This document shows, in pieces, positions 15,765 through 23,616 of a DNA stretch of 64,000 nucleotides. How positions within the stretch are numbered: position 1 is the first letter of the stretch; each line of letters opens with the position of its first letter. A model generated the notes under the pieces. The model was given only the letters and a program-made list of their open reading frames with translations. It ran no database searches and was not told the origin of the DNA. The stretch spans positions 186,001 through 250,000 of the forward strand of contig NZ_PIGG01000026.1 in NCBI RefSeq assembly GCF_002924445.1, written 5' to 3'. The translations under genes and the position numbers were made by a program. Origin of the DNA: Minwuia thermotolerans (GTDB lineage: Bacteria > Pseudomonadota > Alphaproteobacteria > Minwuiales > Minwuiaceae).

Positions 15765-16838
15765 ATGGCCGTCTCGCCCGAGAGACAGGCTCTGGCCGAG
15801 GAGGTGCGGCGGCGCGTGGCGCTGGTCGAGCTGGTCGGCCGCGACGTGCCATTGAAGCGGCGCGGCGGCGACCACTGGGCCTGCTGTCCGTTCCATTCCG
15901 AGCGCTCGCCGTCGTTCAAGGTCTCGGAGGCGCGGGGCGACTGGCACTGCTTCGGCTGCGGCGCGCATGGCGACTGCTTCGGCTGGATCATGGCCCGGCG
16001 CGGCGTCGGCTTCGCCGAGGCGCTCGACGAGCTGGCGGATCTGGTGGGGCTGGCCGTTCCAGCATCCGGCGCGGCGCGCGACCCGCTGCCGCCGGTCGCA
16101 GAGCGGAAGTCCCGCGCCGCGATGGAGGCCGACGACCGGGCGGCGATCGAGCGGGCGCGGGCGATCTGGGCCAGCGGCCGGCCGATCGCGGGCACGCGGG
16201 CCGAAAGCTATCTCAGGGCGCGCGGGATCACGATTCCGCTGCCGCCGACGCTGCGCTATCACCCGGCGCTCAGATACACATATGAACTGGACCCCGGATC
16301 GGCGTCCGGGGCAGGCGAGCGCGCGCCCCGGAAATATGCGGTCCACGGCGTCTACCCGGCCATGCTGGCGGCGATGCAGAACGCGCAGGGTATCGTCGTC
16401 GGCGTGCACCGGACCTACCTGGCGCCGGATGGTGATCCCCGCAAGGCCGACGACCTGCCGCCGGACCCGCTGCGCCCGGAGAAGCGCCTGGGCGCGAAGA
16501 AGATGGCCGGGCGGCCCTGGGGCGGGGCGATAAGGCTCTGCCCGGCGGCCCCGCGGATCGGCCTGGGCGAGGGCATCGAGACGGCGCTGTCGGTGATGCA
16601 GGCCGCCGGCCGGCCGGTCTGGGCCGCCGGATCGCGGGGCAATTTCGCCGCCGTCGACCTGCCCGAGACGGTCGAGGCGGTCGACATCTACGCCGACGGC
16701 GAGCGGGCGCGCGAGGATGCCCGGAAGGTGATGGCCAAGGCGGCGCGCTTTCACCAGGACGCGCGGCGGCGCATGCGCGTGCACTGGGCGCCCGAGGGTT
16801 TCGACTTCAACGACGTGCTGATGGGGCGGTGGCCATGA
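15765..16838 (+). CDS. Phage DNA primase, CHC2 zinc finger plus Toprim
   Basis: 357-residue primase that makes RNA primers at the phage fork. The N terminus has the DnaG-type zinc finger (HWACCPFHSERSPSF ... WHCFGCGAHGDCFGW, about 34-75). The Toprim part has IGLGEGIETALSVMQAAGR (catalytic Glu) near residue 270 and VEAVDIYADGERA for the second acidic motif. It lacks the DnaB-binding C-terminal domain of cellular DnaG. A REP-like palindrome inside the gene encodes ELDPGSASGAGE at about 174-186. The stop overlaps the helicase start. Confidence 0.9.
   Translation: MAVSPERQALAEEVRRRVALVELVGRDVPLKRRGGDHWACCPFHSERSPSFKVSEARGDWHCFGCGAHGDCFGWIMARRGVGFAEALDELADLVGLAVPASGAARDPLPPVAERKSRAAMEADDRAAIERARAIWASGRPIAGTRAESYLRARGITIPLPPTLRYHPALRYTYELDPGSASGAGERAPRKYAVHGVYPAMLAAMQNAQGIVVGVHRTYLAPDGDPRKADDLPPDPLRPEKRLGAKKMAGRPWGGAIRLCPAAPRIGLGEGIETALSVMQAAGRPVWAAGSRGNFAAVDLPETVEAVDIYADGERAREDARKVMAKAARFHQDARRRMRVHWAPEGFDFNDVLMGRWP
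16289..16316. repeat. REP-like palindrome, copy 2
   Basis: CCCCGGA (16292-16298) and TCCGGGG (16305-16311) form an inverted repeat followed by CAGGC. It is in frame inside the primase gene, where it encodes LDPGSASGAG. It shares the core ACCCCGG...CCGGGGCAGGC with the copy at 13820-13847. Confidence 0.6.
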
Positions 16839-18370
16839 CCGACCGCGAGGGGAACGGCGAGACGCCCGGGGGCGGCGAAGGCGAGGGCGGCGTCGAGATG
16901 GAACGCTGGCCAGCCGACAGGCCGCGGCCCGAGGGGCTCGGCGTCGGCGACGCGGCGGTGATGGCGGCGCTGGGCGAGGCGCGGATCTGGTCGACGGGCA
17001 CGTCGATCGGGGTCGACGAATTCAACGCCGAGTTCGCGGTCGTCCAGACCGGCGGCAAGACGCTGATCCTGAAGGAGAACCCGCCCGATCCGGGCGGCCT
17101 GGAGCCGCGCATCGACCTGCTCCGCCGCGAGGACTTCGAGCTCTGGACCCGGCCGAACCGGACGGTGGTGGTGGGCCGCGAGAAGAAGGGCGGGGGGTTC
17201 CTGGGCAATGTGGTGCCGTCCTCGGCGATCTGGCTGTCGAGCCCGCGCCGGCGGCAGTACCGCGGCATCGAGTTCGCGCCCGCCGCGCCGGGGCAGGACA
17301 ACGGCCGGGCCGGGTTCTACAACCTCTGGCGCGGCTTCGCCGTCGAGCCCGACCCGGCCGGCGCGGCCAAGTGCTCAAAGTTCCTGGCGCACATCTGGGA
17401 GAACGTCGCGCAGGACGATATCCGGCTCTATGACTGGATCCTGGGCTTCCTCGCCCAGATGGTCCAGGCGCCCGAGGTCCGGCCCGGCGTGGCGCTGGTG
17501 CTGCGCGGCAAGCAGGGCGTCGGCAAGTCGACCATCGGCGACATCATGGGCGCGCTGTTCCCGGGCAACTACGTCCTGGCCGATCAGGGCCGCTATGTCA
17601 CTGGCCAGTTTAACGCGCATCTGGCCGACTGCCTGCTGTTGCAGGCCGACGAGGCCTTCTGGGCCGGTGATCACGACGCCGAGGGCCGCCTGAAGGGCAT
17701 GGTCACCGGCCGCTACCAGATGATCGAGCGCAAGGGCGTCGACCCGATCAAGGTGGCCAACTTCGTGCGGCTCATCATCACGTCGAACAAGTCCTGGGTG
17801 GTGCCCGCGGGCGCGGAGGAGCGGCGCTTCTGCGTCGTCGACGTGGGCGAGGACCGGATCCAGGACCGCGAATATTTCGGCGCGCTCTACCGCGAGATGC
17901 TGGAAGAGGGGGGTTTGAGCGGGCTGCTGCATCACCTGATGGAGATCGACGTCGAGGCCGCCGACCTGAACGCCATTCCAGAGACCGGGGCGCTGCTGGA
18001 GCAGAAGGTGCGCGGCATGAGCCCGGAGGAAAGCTGGTGGTTCCATCGGCTGTCGGAGGGCGCGCCGACGCCGGGAGTCAAGGGCTGGGAAGAGGTGGTG
18101 CCCAAGGCCTGGCTGCACGCCGACTATATCGCCTATGCCGATCGTCTCGGCTTTCGGCACAAGCTGGCGGAGAACTCCTTCGGCTCCGCGATGGTGCGCA
18201 TGCTGCCATGGACCAAGAGCGTTTTCCGAACGCCGCCTATGCGCGAGGGGGACCCTCACCCAGGCGATCGCGTCCAGTGTCGTCTCCTGCCGCCGCTGGC
18301 GGCCTGCCGGGCCTATTTCTCCGCTCAACTCCAGGCTGCGATCGACTGGGGCGATGAGGGCGGCTCATGA
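16835..18370 (+). CDS. Phage replicative helicase, SF3-like P-loop ATPase
   Basis: 511-residue ATPase of the VirE/DUF5906 type that follows primase genes in many phages and satellites. Walker A is RGKQGVGKSTIGD (about 225), Walker B is DCLLLQADEAFW (about 265), and sensor 1 is VRLIITSNKSWVVP (about 310). An N-terminal domain of about 200 residues precedes it, and the C terminus is helical. Start is ATG 16835, overlapping the primase stop; GTG 16829 adds two residues. It should unwind phage DNA together with the primase. The iteron cluster starts 9 bp after its stop. Confidence 0.85.
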   Translation: MTDREGNGETPGGGEGEGGVEMERWPADRPRPEGLGVGDAAVMAALGEARIWSTGTSIGVDEFNAEFAVVQTGGKTLILKENPPDPGGLEPRIDLLRREDFELWTRPNRTVVVGREKKGGGFLGNVVPSSAIWLSSPRRRQYRGIEFAPAAPGQDNGRAGFYNLWRGFAVEPDPAGAAKCSKFLAHIWENVAQDDIRLYDWILGFLAQMVQAPEVRPGVALVLRGKQGVGKSTIGDIMGALFPGNYVLADQGRYVTGQFNAHLADCLLLQADEAFWAGDHDAEGRLKGMVTGRYQMIERKGVDPIKVANFVRLIITSNKSWVVPAGAEERRFCVVDVGEDRIQDREYFGALYREMLEEGGLSGLLHHLMEIDVEAADLNAIPETGALLEQKVRGMSPEESWWFHRLSEGAPTPGVKGWEEVVPKAWLHADYIAYADRLGFRHKLAENSFGSAMVRMLPWTKSVFRTPPMREGDPHPGDRVQCRLLPPLAACRAYFSAQLQAAIDWGDEGGS

Positions 18371-18378
18371 CGCGAGGC

Positions 18379-18627
18379 GTAGGGGCTGTAGGGGTGCGCG
18401 TAGGGGTTTGCGGCCAGCTATATCGTTGAAATTAAAGAGCGGGGTAGGGGATGTAGGGGTTGTAGGGGCTATATCGCGCGCGTGTGTAAACATCGGCTTC
18501 ATCATATCCGGGGTTTTTCTTATGCGCGCGGGAGAAACCCCTACAACCCCTACAACCCCTACGGCAGATAGAAATATCAATGTCTTGGCGCGTAGGGGTT
18601 TCGACTATCAGCCCCTACAACCCCTAC
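18379..18627. repeat. GTAGGGG iteron cluster, candidate phage origin
   Basis: Twelve exact GTAGGGG heptamers in 249 bp. Seven are forward (18379, 18388, 18400, 18444, 18453, 18462, 18592) and five inverted as CCCCTAC (18538, 18547, 18556, 18612, 18621). Many are spaced 9 bp apart. The triads at 18444-18468 and 18538-18562 are inverted with respect to each other and could pair into a 25-bp hairpin with one mismatch region. The left triad plus a preceding G run also makes a perfect G-quadruplex pattern (four GGGG runs at 18441-18468, loops 2, 5 and 5). The spacer is AT-richer. Position directly after primase and helicase suggests a replication origin. I see no protein-coding gene here. Confidence 0.7.
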
Positions 18628-18643
18628 ATGGAGGTGATCGGCG

Positions 18644-19243
18644 ATGATGCAGTACCGGAACCAGGGCGCGGCGCCGGCCTCGGCGCCAATGAAGCGGGAG
18701 ATGGATGTCGAGGACCTGCTGGTCTGGGCGTTCCGCGAGCAGCAGGTGCAGGCGGTGCTCGGCCGGACGGCCGCGGCGCGGATGGCGGGTCCGGCGATGT
18801 ACGCCCGGGACTCGACGGTGGTGCTGGCCAAGATCGCCGAGCTGGGGTGCTGGGTGGATGGCGGCGGCGCGCCGTCGGACAGGATCCACGGCGATGCGGT
18901 CGAGGTCTGGTCGGCGGTCGCTCACCTGCCGGCGGCCCAGGCCGGGGCGGTGGCGCACTACGCCCAGGCCGGGGCGGCGCCGGAATGGCCGGGCGATATC
19001 GAGCTCCGGTGGATCCCGCGCCGCGATACGCGGGGGCGGGTTGCCTACGAGTTCTCTGATTCGCAGCGCCGCGACGGCAAATACACGCCGGTCCGGCTCT
19101 ATCCGAACTGGGAGTCGGTCGAGCTGATGATGCAGGCCTGGAACGACTGGGTCGACGGATTGTCCTTGGTTTGCAAGCTGTTGGAGGGCCGGCTGGAGGA
19201 TCATGCGGCGCTGCCGAGCGGCCGTTCGAAGTGGAGGGCTTGA
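18644..19243 (+). CDS. Hypothetical phage protein
   Basis: 199-residue protein starting at ATG 18644 after GGAGG and directly downstream of the iterons. The N-terminal half is helical (MKREMDVEDLLVWAFREQQV); the C-terminal half contains YTPVRLYPNWESVELMMQAW. No domain is recognised. Its place between the candidate origin and the methyltransferase/terminase block suggests replication control or packaging regulation, but this is only positional. Confidence 0.6.
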   Translation: MMQYRNQGAAPASAPMKREMDVEDLLVWAFREQQVQAVLGRTAAARMAGPAMYARDSTVVLAKIAELGCWVDGGGAPSDRIHGDAVEVWSAVAHLPAAQAGAVAHYAQAGAAPEWPGDIELRWIPRRDTRGRVAYEFSDSQRRDGKYTPVRLYPNWESVELMMQAWNDWVDGLSLVCKLLEGRLEDHAALPSGRSKWRA

Positions 19244-19365
19244 CCGACGTTCTGGATTTGGTCACCCTTCGACACAGTGAGAAAGGTTCACGGGTCCTAC
19301 CTAGCCGAAAACGTAAACGGTTGGCGGGGGCGCAGAACATCTCCAGTTTTTTCCATTCCATTGAA

Positions 19366-19413
19366 GTTGACGAGTTGACGGCAGTTGACCGCTGCCGGGT
19401 GACGGCGTTGACG
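19366..19413. promoter_or_regulatory. Cluster of GTTGAC repeats before the ParB-methyltransferase gene
   Basis: GTTGACG at 19366, 19374 and 19407, GTTGACC at 19384 and GTGACG at 19399, all in the last 62 bp before the ATG at 19428. The rest of the 184-bp gap (19244-19427) is AT-richer and holds no convincing gene. It could be stacked -35-like elements or a regulator-binding array for the late operon. Confidence 0.4.
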
Positions 19414-19427
19414 CGCGAGGTTGGCCG

Positions 19428-20756
19428 ATGCCGAAGAGGGCTGCTGCGGTGCCGGCCGGCGCCCGTGAGATCGTCATGGCGCCGATCACCGAACTGATTC
19501 CCTATGCTCGGAACGCCCGGACGCATAGCGACGACCAGGTCGAGATGATCGCGGCCTCCATCCGCCGATACGGCTTCAACGCCCCGGTGCTGACCGACGG
19601 CGAGGGCGGCATCCTGGCGGGCCATGGCCGCGTGCTGGCGGCGGAGCGGGCGGGCCTCGCCGAGGTGCCGACGGTCCCGTTGGGCCACCTGAACGCAGAA
19701 CAGCGCCGCGCCTATATCCTTGCCGATAACCGCATCGCCGAGCACGCCGGCTGGGACGAGGACCTGTTGCGGATCGAGCTGGAGGCGCTGGCCGAGCTCG
19801 AGGTCGATCTCGACGGCCTCGGCTTCGATGCGGACTTCATGGCCGGGCTGTTCGACGAGGCCGTCGGCGGCGAGGCCGAACCGGAGCCCGATCAGGGTTC
19901 GGAGACGGAAGACGATGCGCCGGAGCCCGAAGCGGACCCGGTGAGCCGGCCCGGCGATATCTGGCTGCTGGGCGAGCATCGCCTTGGCTGCGGCGACAGC
20001 ACCGACGCCGCCTTCGTCGCCCAGGTCCTGGCCGATGCGAAGCCGGGCCTGATGGTCACCGATCCGCCCTATGGCGTCGCCTATGATCCCGACTGGCGCA
20101 ACCGGGCCGAAGGCATCGGCGGCTGGGGCGATCCAGAAAAGGCCCGGGCCGGTGCCAAGTCGTCTAGGGCGGTCGGTACAGTTTCGAACGACGACCGCGC
20201 CGACTGGCGAGAGGCCTGGGAGCTGTTCCCGGGCGATATCGCCTATATCTGGCATTCGGCGCTGCACGCCTCCGAGGTCGAGGCCTCGTTGATGGCAGCG
20301 AAGTTCGAGACCCGCGCCCAGATCATCTGGGCCAAGTCGTCGATCGTGATCTCGCGCGGCCACTATCACTGGAAGCACGAGCCCTGCTGGTACGCCGTCC
20401 GCAAGGGCGGCACGGCCAACTGGAAGGGTGACCGCAAGCAGGCGACCGTCTGGGAGATCTCGCACCGGCGCTCGCCGACCGGCCATGGCACGCAGAAGCC
20501 GGTCGAGGCCATGCGCCGCCCGATCCTGAACCACACCGGGCCCGGCGATCAGGTCTACGACCCGTTTCTGGGCTCGGGGACCACGCCGATCGCCGCGGAG
20601 CTCACCGGTCGGACCTGCTTCGGCCTGGAGCTCAACCCGGCCTATTGCGACGTCATCATCCGCCGCTGGCAGGACGAAAGCGGCGGCCTGGCAACTCACG
20701 CCCAGACCGGCGAGACCTTCGAGGGACGGGCCGCGAGGCCTGAGGCCGCCGACTAG
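19428..20756 (+). CDS. ParB-N domain fused to DNA methyltransferase (N6/N4 type)
   Basis: 442-residue fusion. Residues about 15-110 are a ParB N-terminal-like domain (LIPYARNARTHSDDQVEMIA, then GGILAGHGRVLAAERAGL). After a Glu/Asp/Pro linker comes a methyltransferase domain: GLMVTDPPYGVAYDPDW (motif IV, about 205-222) precedes YDPFLGSGTTPIAAEL (motif I, about 382). This is the order of the beta class that also includes CcrM. ParB-methylase fusions are common in temperate phages of alphaproteobacteria. It probably methylates adenine in phage DNA before packaging; the target is unknown. Confidence 0.88.
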   Translation: MPKRAAAVPAGAREIVMAPITELIPYARNARTHSDDQVEMIAASIRRYGFNAPVLTDGEGGILAGHGRVLAAERAGLAEVPTVPLGHLNAEQRRAYILADNRIAEHAGWDEDLLRIELEALAELEVDLDGLGFDADFMAGLFDEAVGGEAEPEPDQGSETEDDAPEPEADPVSRPGDIWLLGEHRLGCGDSTDAAFVAQVLADAKPGLMVTDPPYGVAYDPDWRNRAEGIGGWGDPEKARAGAKSSRAVGTVSNDDRADWREAWELFPGDIAYIWHSALHASEVEASLMAAKFETRAQIIWAKSSIVISRGHYHWKHEPCWYAVRKGGTANWKGDRKQATVWEISHRRSPTGHGTQKPVEAMRRPILNHTGPGDQVYDPFLGSGTTPIAAELTGRTCFGLELNPAYCDVIIRRWQDESGGLATHAQTGETFEGRAARPEAAD

Positions 20757-20782
20757 GTCACCCCATCGGAGGACAGGTCGAT

Positions 20783-21352
20783 ATGGCACCCGTCACGCAG
20801 GCCGGCTACGCCGAAACGCGCGGCGTGACCCGGCAGTACATCAACAAGCTCACGAAGGAAGGCCGCCTGCGGACTATCGGCCCGCGGAAGATGATCGACC
20901 CGGCAGAGGCCGATCAGGTCCTGGGCTATGCGACGGAGGCGGCGCCAGACGAAGAGGCACCCCCGGCCGCCGCGCCGGTCCTGGACCCGGATCCGGAACC
21001 CGGCCCGTCGCCGCGTCCGGCGCCGGCCACGCCCGCCGATTCCGCAGGGATGAACTATACCCGCGCCCGAGCCGCGACCGAGACCTTCCGGGCCAAGCAG
21101 GCCGAGCTCGAGCTCAAACAGCGCATGGGGCAGCTGCTGCCGCGCGACATGGTCGTCGAGGCCATGTCGGAGGCGGGCGTCCGCATCGCGCGCCACCTCG
21201 ACCGGCTGGTCCGGGACGCCGACGAGATTGCCGAGGTCGCCGGCCGTGGCGGCGCGCGGGAAGTCCGCCAGATGTTGCGCCAGAAGGTGCGCCAGCTGCG
21301 CGCCGAAATCGCGGCCGAGATCACGCTCACCGATGAGCCGGGAGGCGAATGA
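20783..21352 (+). CDS. Terminase small subunit, Nu1-like
   Basis: 189-residue DNA-recognition subunit of the packaging motor. The N terminus is an HTH resembling lambda Nu1 (YAETRGVTRQYINKLTKEGR), a Pro/Asp-rich linker follows (about 55-85), then helices (TRARAATETFRAKQAELELK) and a long C-terminal helix that would bind the large subunit. It is immediately followed by the gpA-type large subunit. A cos site should lie nearby but I could not locate it by eye. Confidence 0.83.
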   Translation: MAPVTQAGYAETRGVTRQYINKLTKEGRLRTIGPRKMIDPAEADQVLGYATEAAPDEEAPPAAAPVLDPDPEPGPSPRPAPATPADSAGMNYTRARAATETFRAKQAELELKQRMGQLLPRDMVVEAMSEAGVRIARHLDRLVRDADEIAEVAGRGGAREVRQMLRQKVRQLRAEIAAEITLTDEPGGE

Positions 21353-21355
21353 CCG

Positions 21356-23401
21356 ATGTGGAATGAGGGCCAGGCGTGGAGCAGGGCCAGCGTCGCCGCC
21401 ATTGTAGCGGGCGCGCTGGCGTCGACGATCGCGCCCGCCGAGAGCATCACGCCGTCCGCCTGGGCGGCGAAGAATCTGGTCGTGCCCGACGGCCCCTATG
21501 AGGGCCAGCTCTGGGACCCGACGCTGACGCCACAGCTCGCCGAGATCATGGACCACCTGTCGCCGGACAGTCCCGTGAACGCGATCTCGCTCCGCAAGTC
21601 GGCGCAGCTCGGCGCGACGACCATCGGCATCGCCTGGTCGGGCTATGTCACCGACATCGACCCGGCGCCCTTCATGACCGTCATGCCGACGCTGGACGGC
21701 GCCGACGGCTACAACCGCGAGAAACTGCACCCGGCGATCGTCGCCTCCGAGCCACTCCGGCGTAAGATCGTCGAGGCTCGATCGCGGTCCTCGCGCTCTT
21801 CCACGGCCCGGACCAAGCGATTCCCCGGCGGCTCCATCATCCTGACCGGCGCCAACTCGGCGGCCGATCTCCGCTCCAAGACGCGGAAGTACATGAACCT
21901 CGACGAGGTCGACGAGTGGCCGATCGATCTGGCGGGGCAGGGCGACCCGTTCGAAATGGCCGCCGCCCGACAGCTCGCCTACCGGGAGAGCGGCGACTGG
22001 AAGCGCTTCGCCACCTCGACGCCGACGATCAAGGGCGCCAGCCGCATCGACGACCTCTTCGAGGCCGGCGATCAGCGCTACTGGGAAATCCGATGCCCCC
22101 ACTGCGGTGGCGAGCAGCGCCTGGTCTTCGGCGGCCGCGACGCGCCTTACGGGCTGAAGTTCGCGACGACCTATCCGCACCGCGCCCACTATGTCTGCCG
22201 CCATGCCGGCTGCGTTATCGAGCATTCCGCCAAGGCGGCCATGGTCCGCGGCGGACGCTGGGTCGCGGCCAACCCGGGTCCGGGCCGCGATCCGTCCTAC
22301 CACCTCGACACCCTGACCTCGCTGCTGGTCGGCTGGGACGACGTTGCCGACGCCTTCCTGAAGGCGGGCAAGAACCCCGAGAAACTGAAGACCTTCTGGA
22401 ACCTCTGGCTAGGGCTCCCCTGGGAGGAGCGGGGCGACGCGCCGGACTGGCAGCGGCTCTACGCGCGGCGCGCCGACTACCCGGCCGGCGTCGTGCCCCA
22501 TGGCGGCCTGGTGCTCACCGCCGGCGTGGACGTCCAGGGCGACGGGCTCTACTGCGAGGTCGTGGCCTGGGGCCGGGGCGAGCGGTCCTGGACCGTCGAC
22601 GCCCGCTTCATTCCCGGCGACACCGCGCGTGAGGGCGACCCGTGCTGGACCGAGCTCGACCGGCTCTACAACGCCCGCTGGCCCATGGCGACCGGCGGCT
22701 CCATCCCGCTGGATCTGATGGGCGTCGATTCCGGCTTCAACACGAACGCGGTCTACGCCTTCGTCCGCCACCGGCCCAAGGCCATGGCCCTGAAGGGCGT
22801 GGCCGGCTGGACCGCCCCGCCGATCGGCACGCCGACGAAGCTGGACGTCAATACCGCCGGCAAGAAGAAGCGCCGCGGCCTGCAGGTCTGGCCGGTCGGC
22901 ACCTGGGCGCTGAAGGCCAAGTTCTACGGCTTCCTGCGCCAGCCCGGCCGCGCCGAGGGCGAGGACGCCGATCCGGAAGGCTACTGCCATTTCGGGCAGT
23001 TCCTCGACCGCCGCTACTTCCAGCAGCTGACCGCGGAGTACATCGCCGAGAGCGAACGCAAGGGCCACAAGCGGCGCGAATGGGTCGCCCGCGGCGAGAA
23101 TCATTTCCACGACTGCCGGGTCTACAATCTGGGCCTCGCCTGGCGCCTCAAGCTCGACCGCCTGAGCGAGGACGACTGGACCGGGCTGTCGCGCCAGCGG
23201 GACGCCAGGCCCGACCAGGGCGACATGGTGGCGCTGATGAACGGCGCGCCCGAACCCGGATGCACCGCGAAGCCTTCGCCGCCGGCCGCGCCGGAGACCG
23301 GCGACCCTGCCACGCCCGAAGCCACCGCGCCGCCTTCGAAATCCACCCGGCCGCGCCGCCGCGGTCCCCGCGTCGTCTCCTTCCGCAACACGGGACGCTA
23401 G
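21356..23401 (+). CDS. Terminase large subunit, lambda gpA family
   Basis: 681-residue packaging ATPase and nuclease. The N-terminal ATPase region contains KSAQLGATTIGIAWSGY (atypical Walker A, as in the gpA family) and MNLDEVDEWP (Walker B). The zinc-binding insertion IRCPHCGGEQRLVF (C-x2-C) with YVCRHAGC follows near 245-285. The nuclease domain begins at GLVLTAGVDVQGDGLYCEVV, with LDLMGVDSGFNTNAVY as the second acidic motif. The C-terminal 50 residues are Pro-rich and basic. GpA-type terminases cut at cos, so the virion DNA should have cohesive ends. Confidence 0.93.
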   Translation: MWNEGQAWSRASVAAIVAGALASTIAPAESITPSAWAAKNLVVPDGPYEGQLWDPTLTPQLAEIMDHLSPDSPVNAISLRKSAQLGATTIGIAWSGYVTDIDPAPFMTVMPTLDGADGYNREKLHPAIVASEPLRRKIVEARSRSSRSSTARTKRFPGGSIILTGANSAADLRSKTRKYMNLDEVDEWPIDLAGQGDPFEMAAARQLAYRESGDWKRFATSTPTIKGASRIDDLFEAGDQRYWEIRCPHCGGEQRLVFGGRDAPYGLKFATTYPHRAHYVCRHAGCVIEHSAKAAMVRGGRWVAANPGPGRDPSYHLDTLTSLLVGWDDVADAFLKAGKNPEKLKTFWNLWLGLPWEERGDAPDWQRLYARRADYPAGVVPHGGLVLTAGVDVQGDGLYCEVVAWGRGERSWTVDARFIPGDTAREGDPCWTELDRLYNARWPMATGGSIPLDLMGVDSGFNTNAVYAFVRHRPKAMALKGVAGWTAPPIGTPTKLDVNTAGKKKRRGLQVWPVGTWALKAKFYGFLRQPGRAEGEDADPEGYCHFGQFLDRRYFQQLTAEYIAESERKGHKRREWVARGENHFHDCRVYNLGLAWRLKLDRLSEDDWTGLSRQRDARPDQGDMVALMNGAPEPGCTAKPSPPAAPETGDPATPEATAPPSKSTRPRRRGPRVVSFRNTGR

Positions 23402-23406
23402 AGCCA

Positions 23407-23613
23407 ATGGCCACGACCGCCGAACTCCAGGCCCGCCTCGCCGCCCTCGAGACGGCGATCGCGACCGGCGCGCTCCGCGTCACCCATGACGGGCGGACCG
23501 TCGAGTACCGCAGCCTGGCCGAGATGGAAGCCGTCGCCGCCCGGCTGAAGCGCCAGATCGGGACCACGACCCGTCACCGCCGCATCCTGCCCTATGCCGC
23601 GAAGGGGCTTTGA
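23407..23613 (+). CDS. Head-tail joining protein, gpW-like
   Basis: 68-residue protein (MATTAELQARLAALETAIAT; then TVEYRSLAEMEAVAARLKRQ) with the length and pattern of lambda gpW, which plugs the portal and builds the tail-binding site. It lies between the terminase large subunit and the portal gene exactly as in lambda. A basic C-terminal tail (TTRHRRILPYAAKGL) is typical. Confidence 0.8.
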   Translation: MATTAELQARLAALETAIATGALRVTHDGRTVEYRSLAEMEAVAARLKRQIGTTTRHRRILPYAAKGL

Positions 23614-23616
23614 GCC

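Noticed and set aside
18365-18580. Short frames through the GTAGGGG repeats
   Set aside because: They translate the repeats into monotonous GVVGVVG or TPTTPTT strings, have no ribosome site and overlap the probable origin.
18379-18627. CRISPR array
   Set aside because: The repeats are only 7 bp, occur in both orientations and have 2-bp spacers; no cas gene is present.
19240-19497. Possible small gene from TTG 19240 upstream of the ParB-methylase
   Set aside because: It has no good ribosome site, overlaps the methylase start by about 70 bp in another frame and encodes an Arg/Ser-rich sequence without features.
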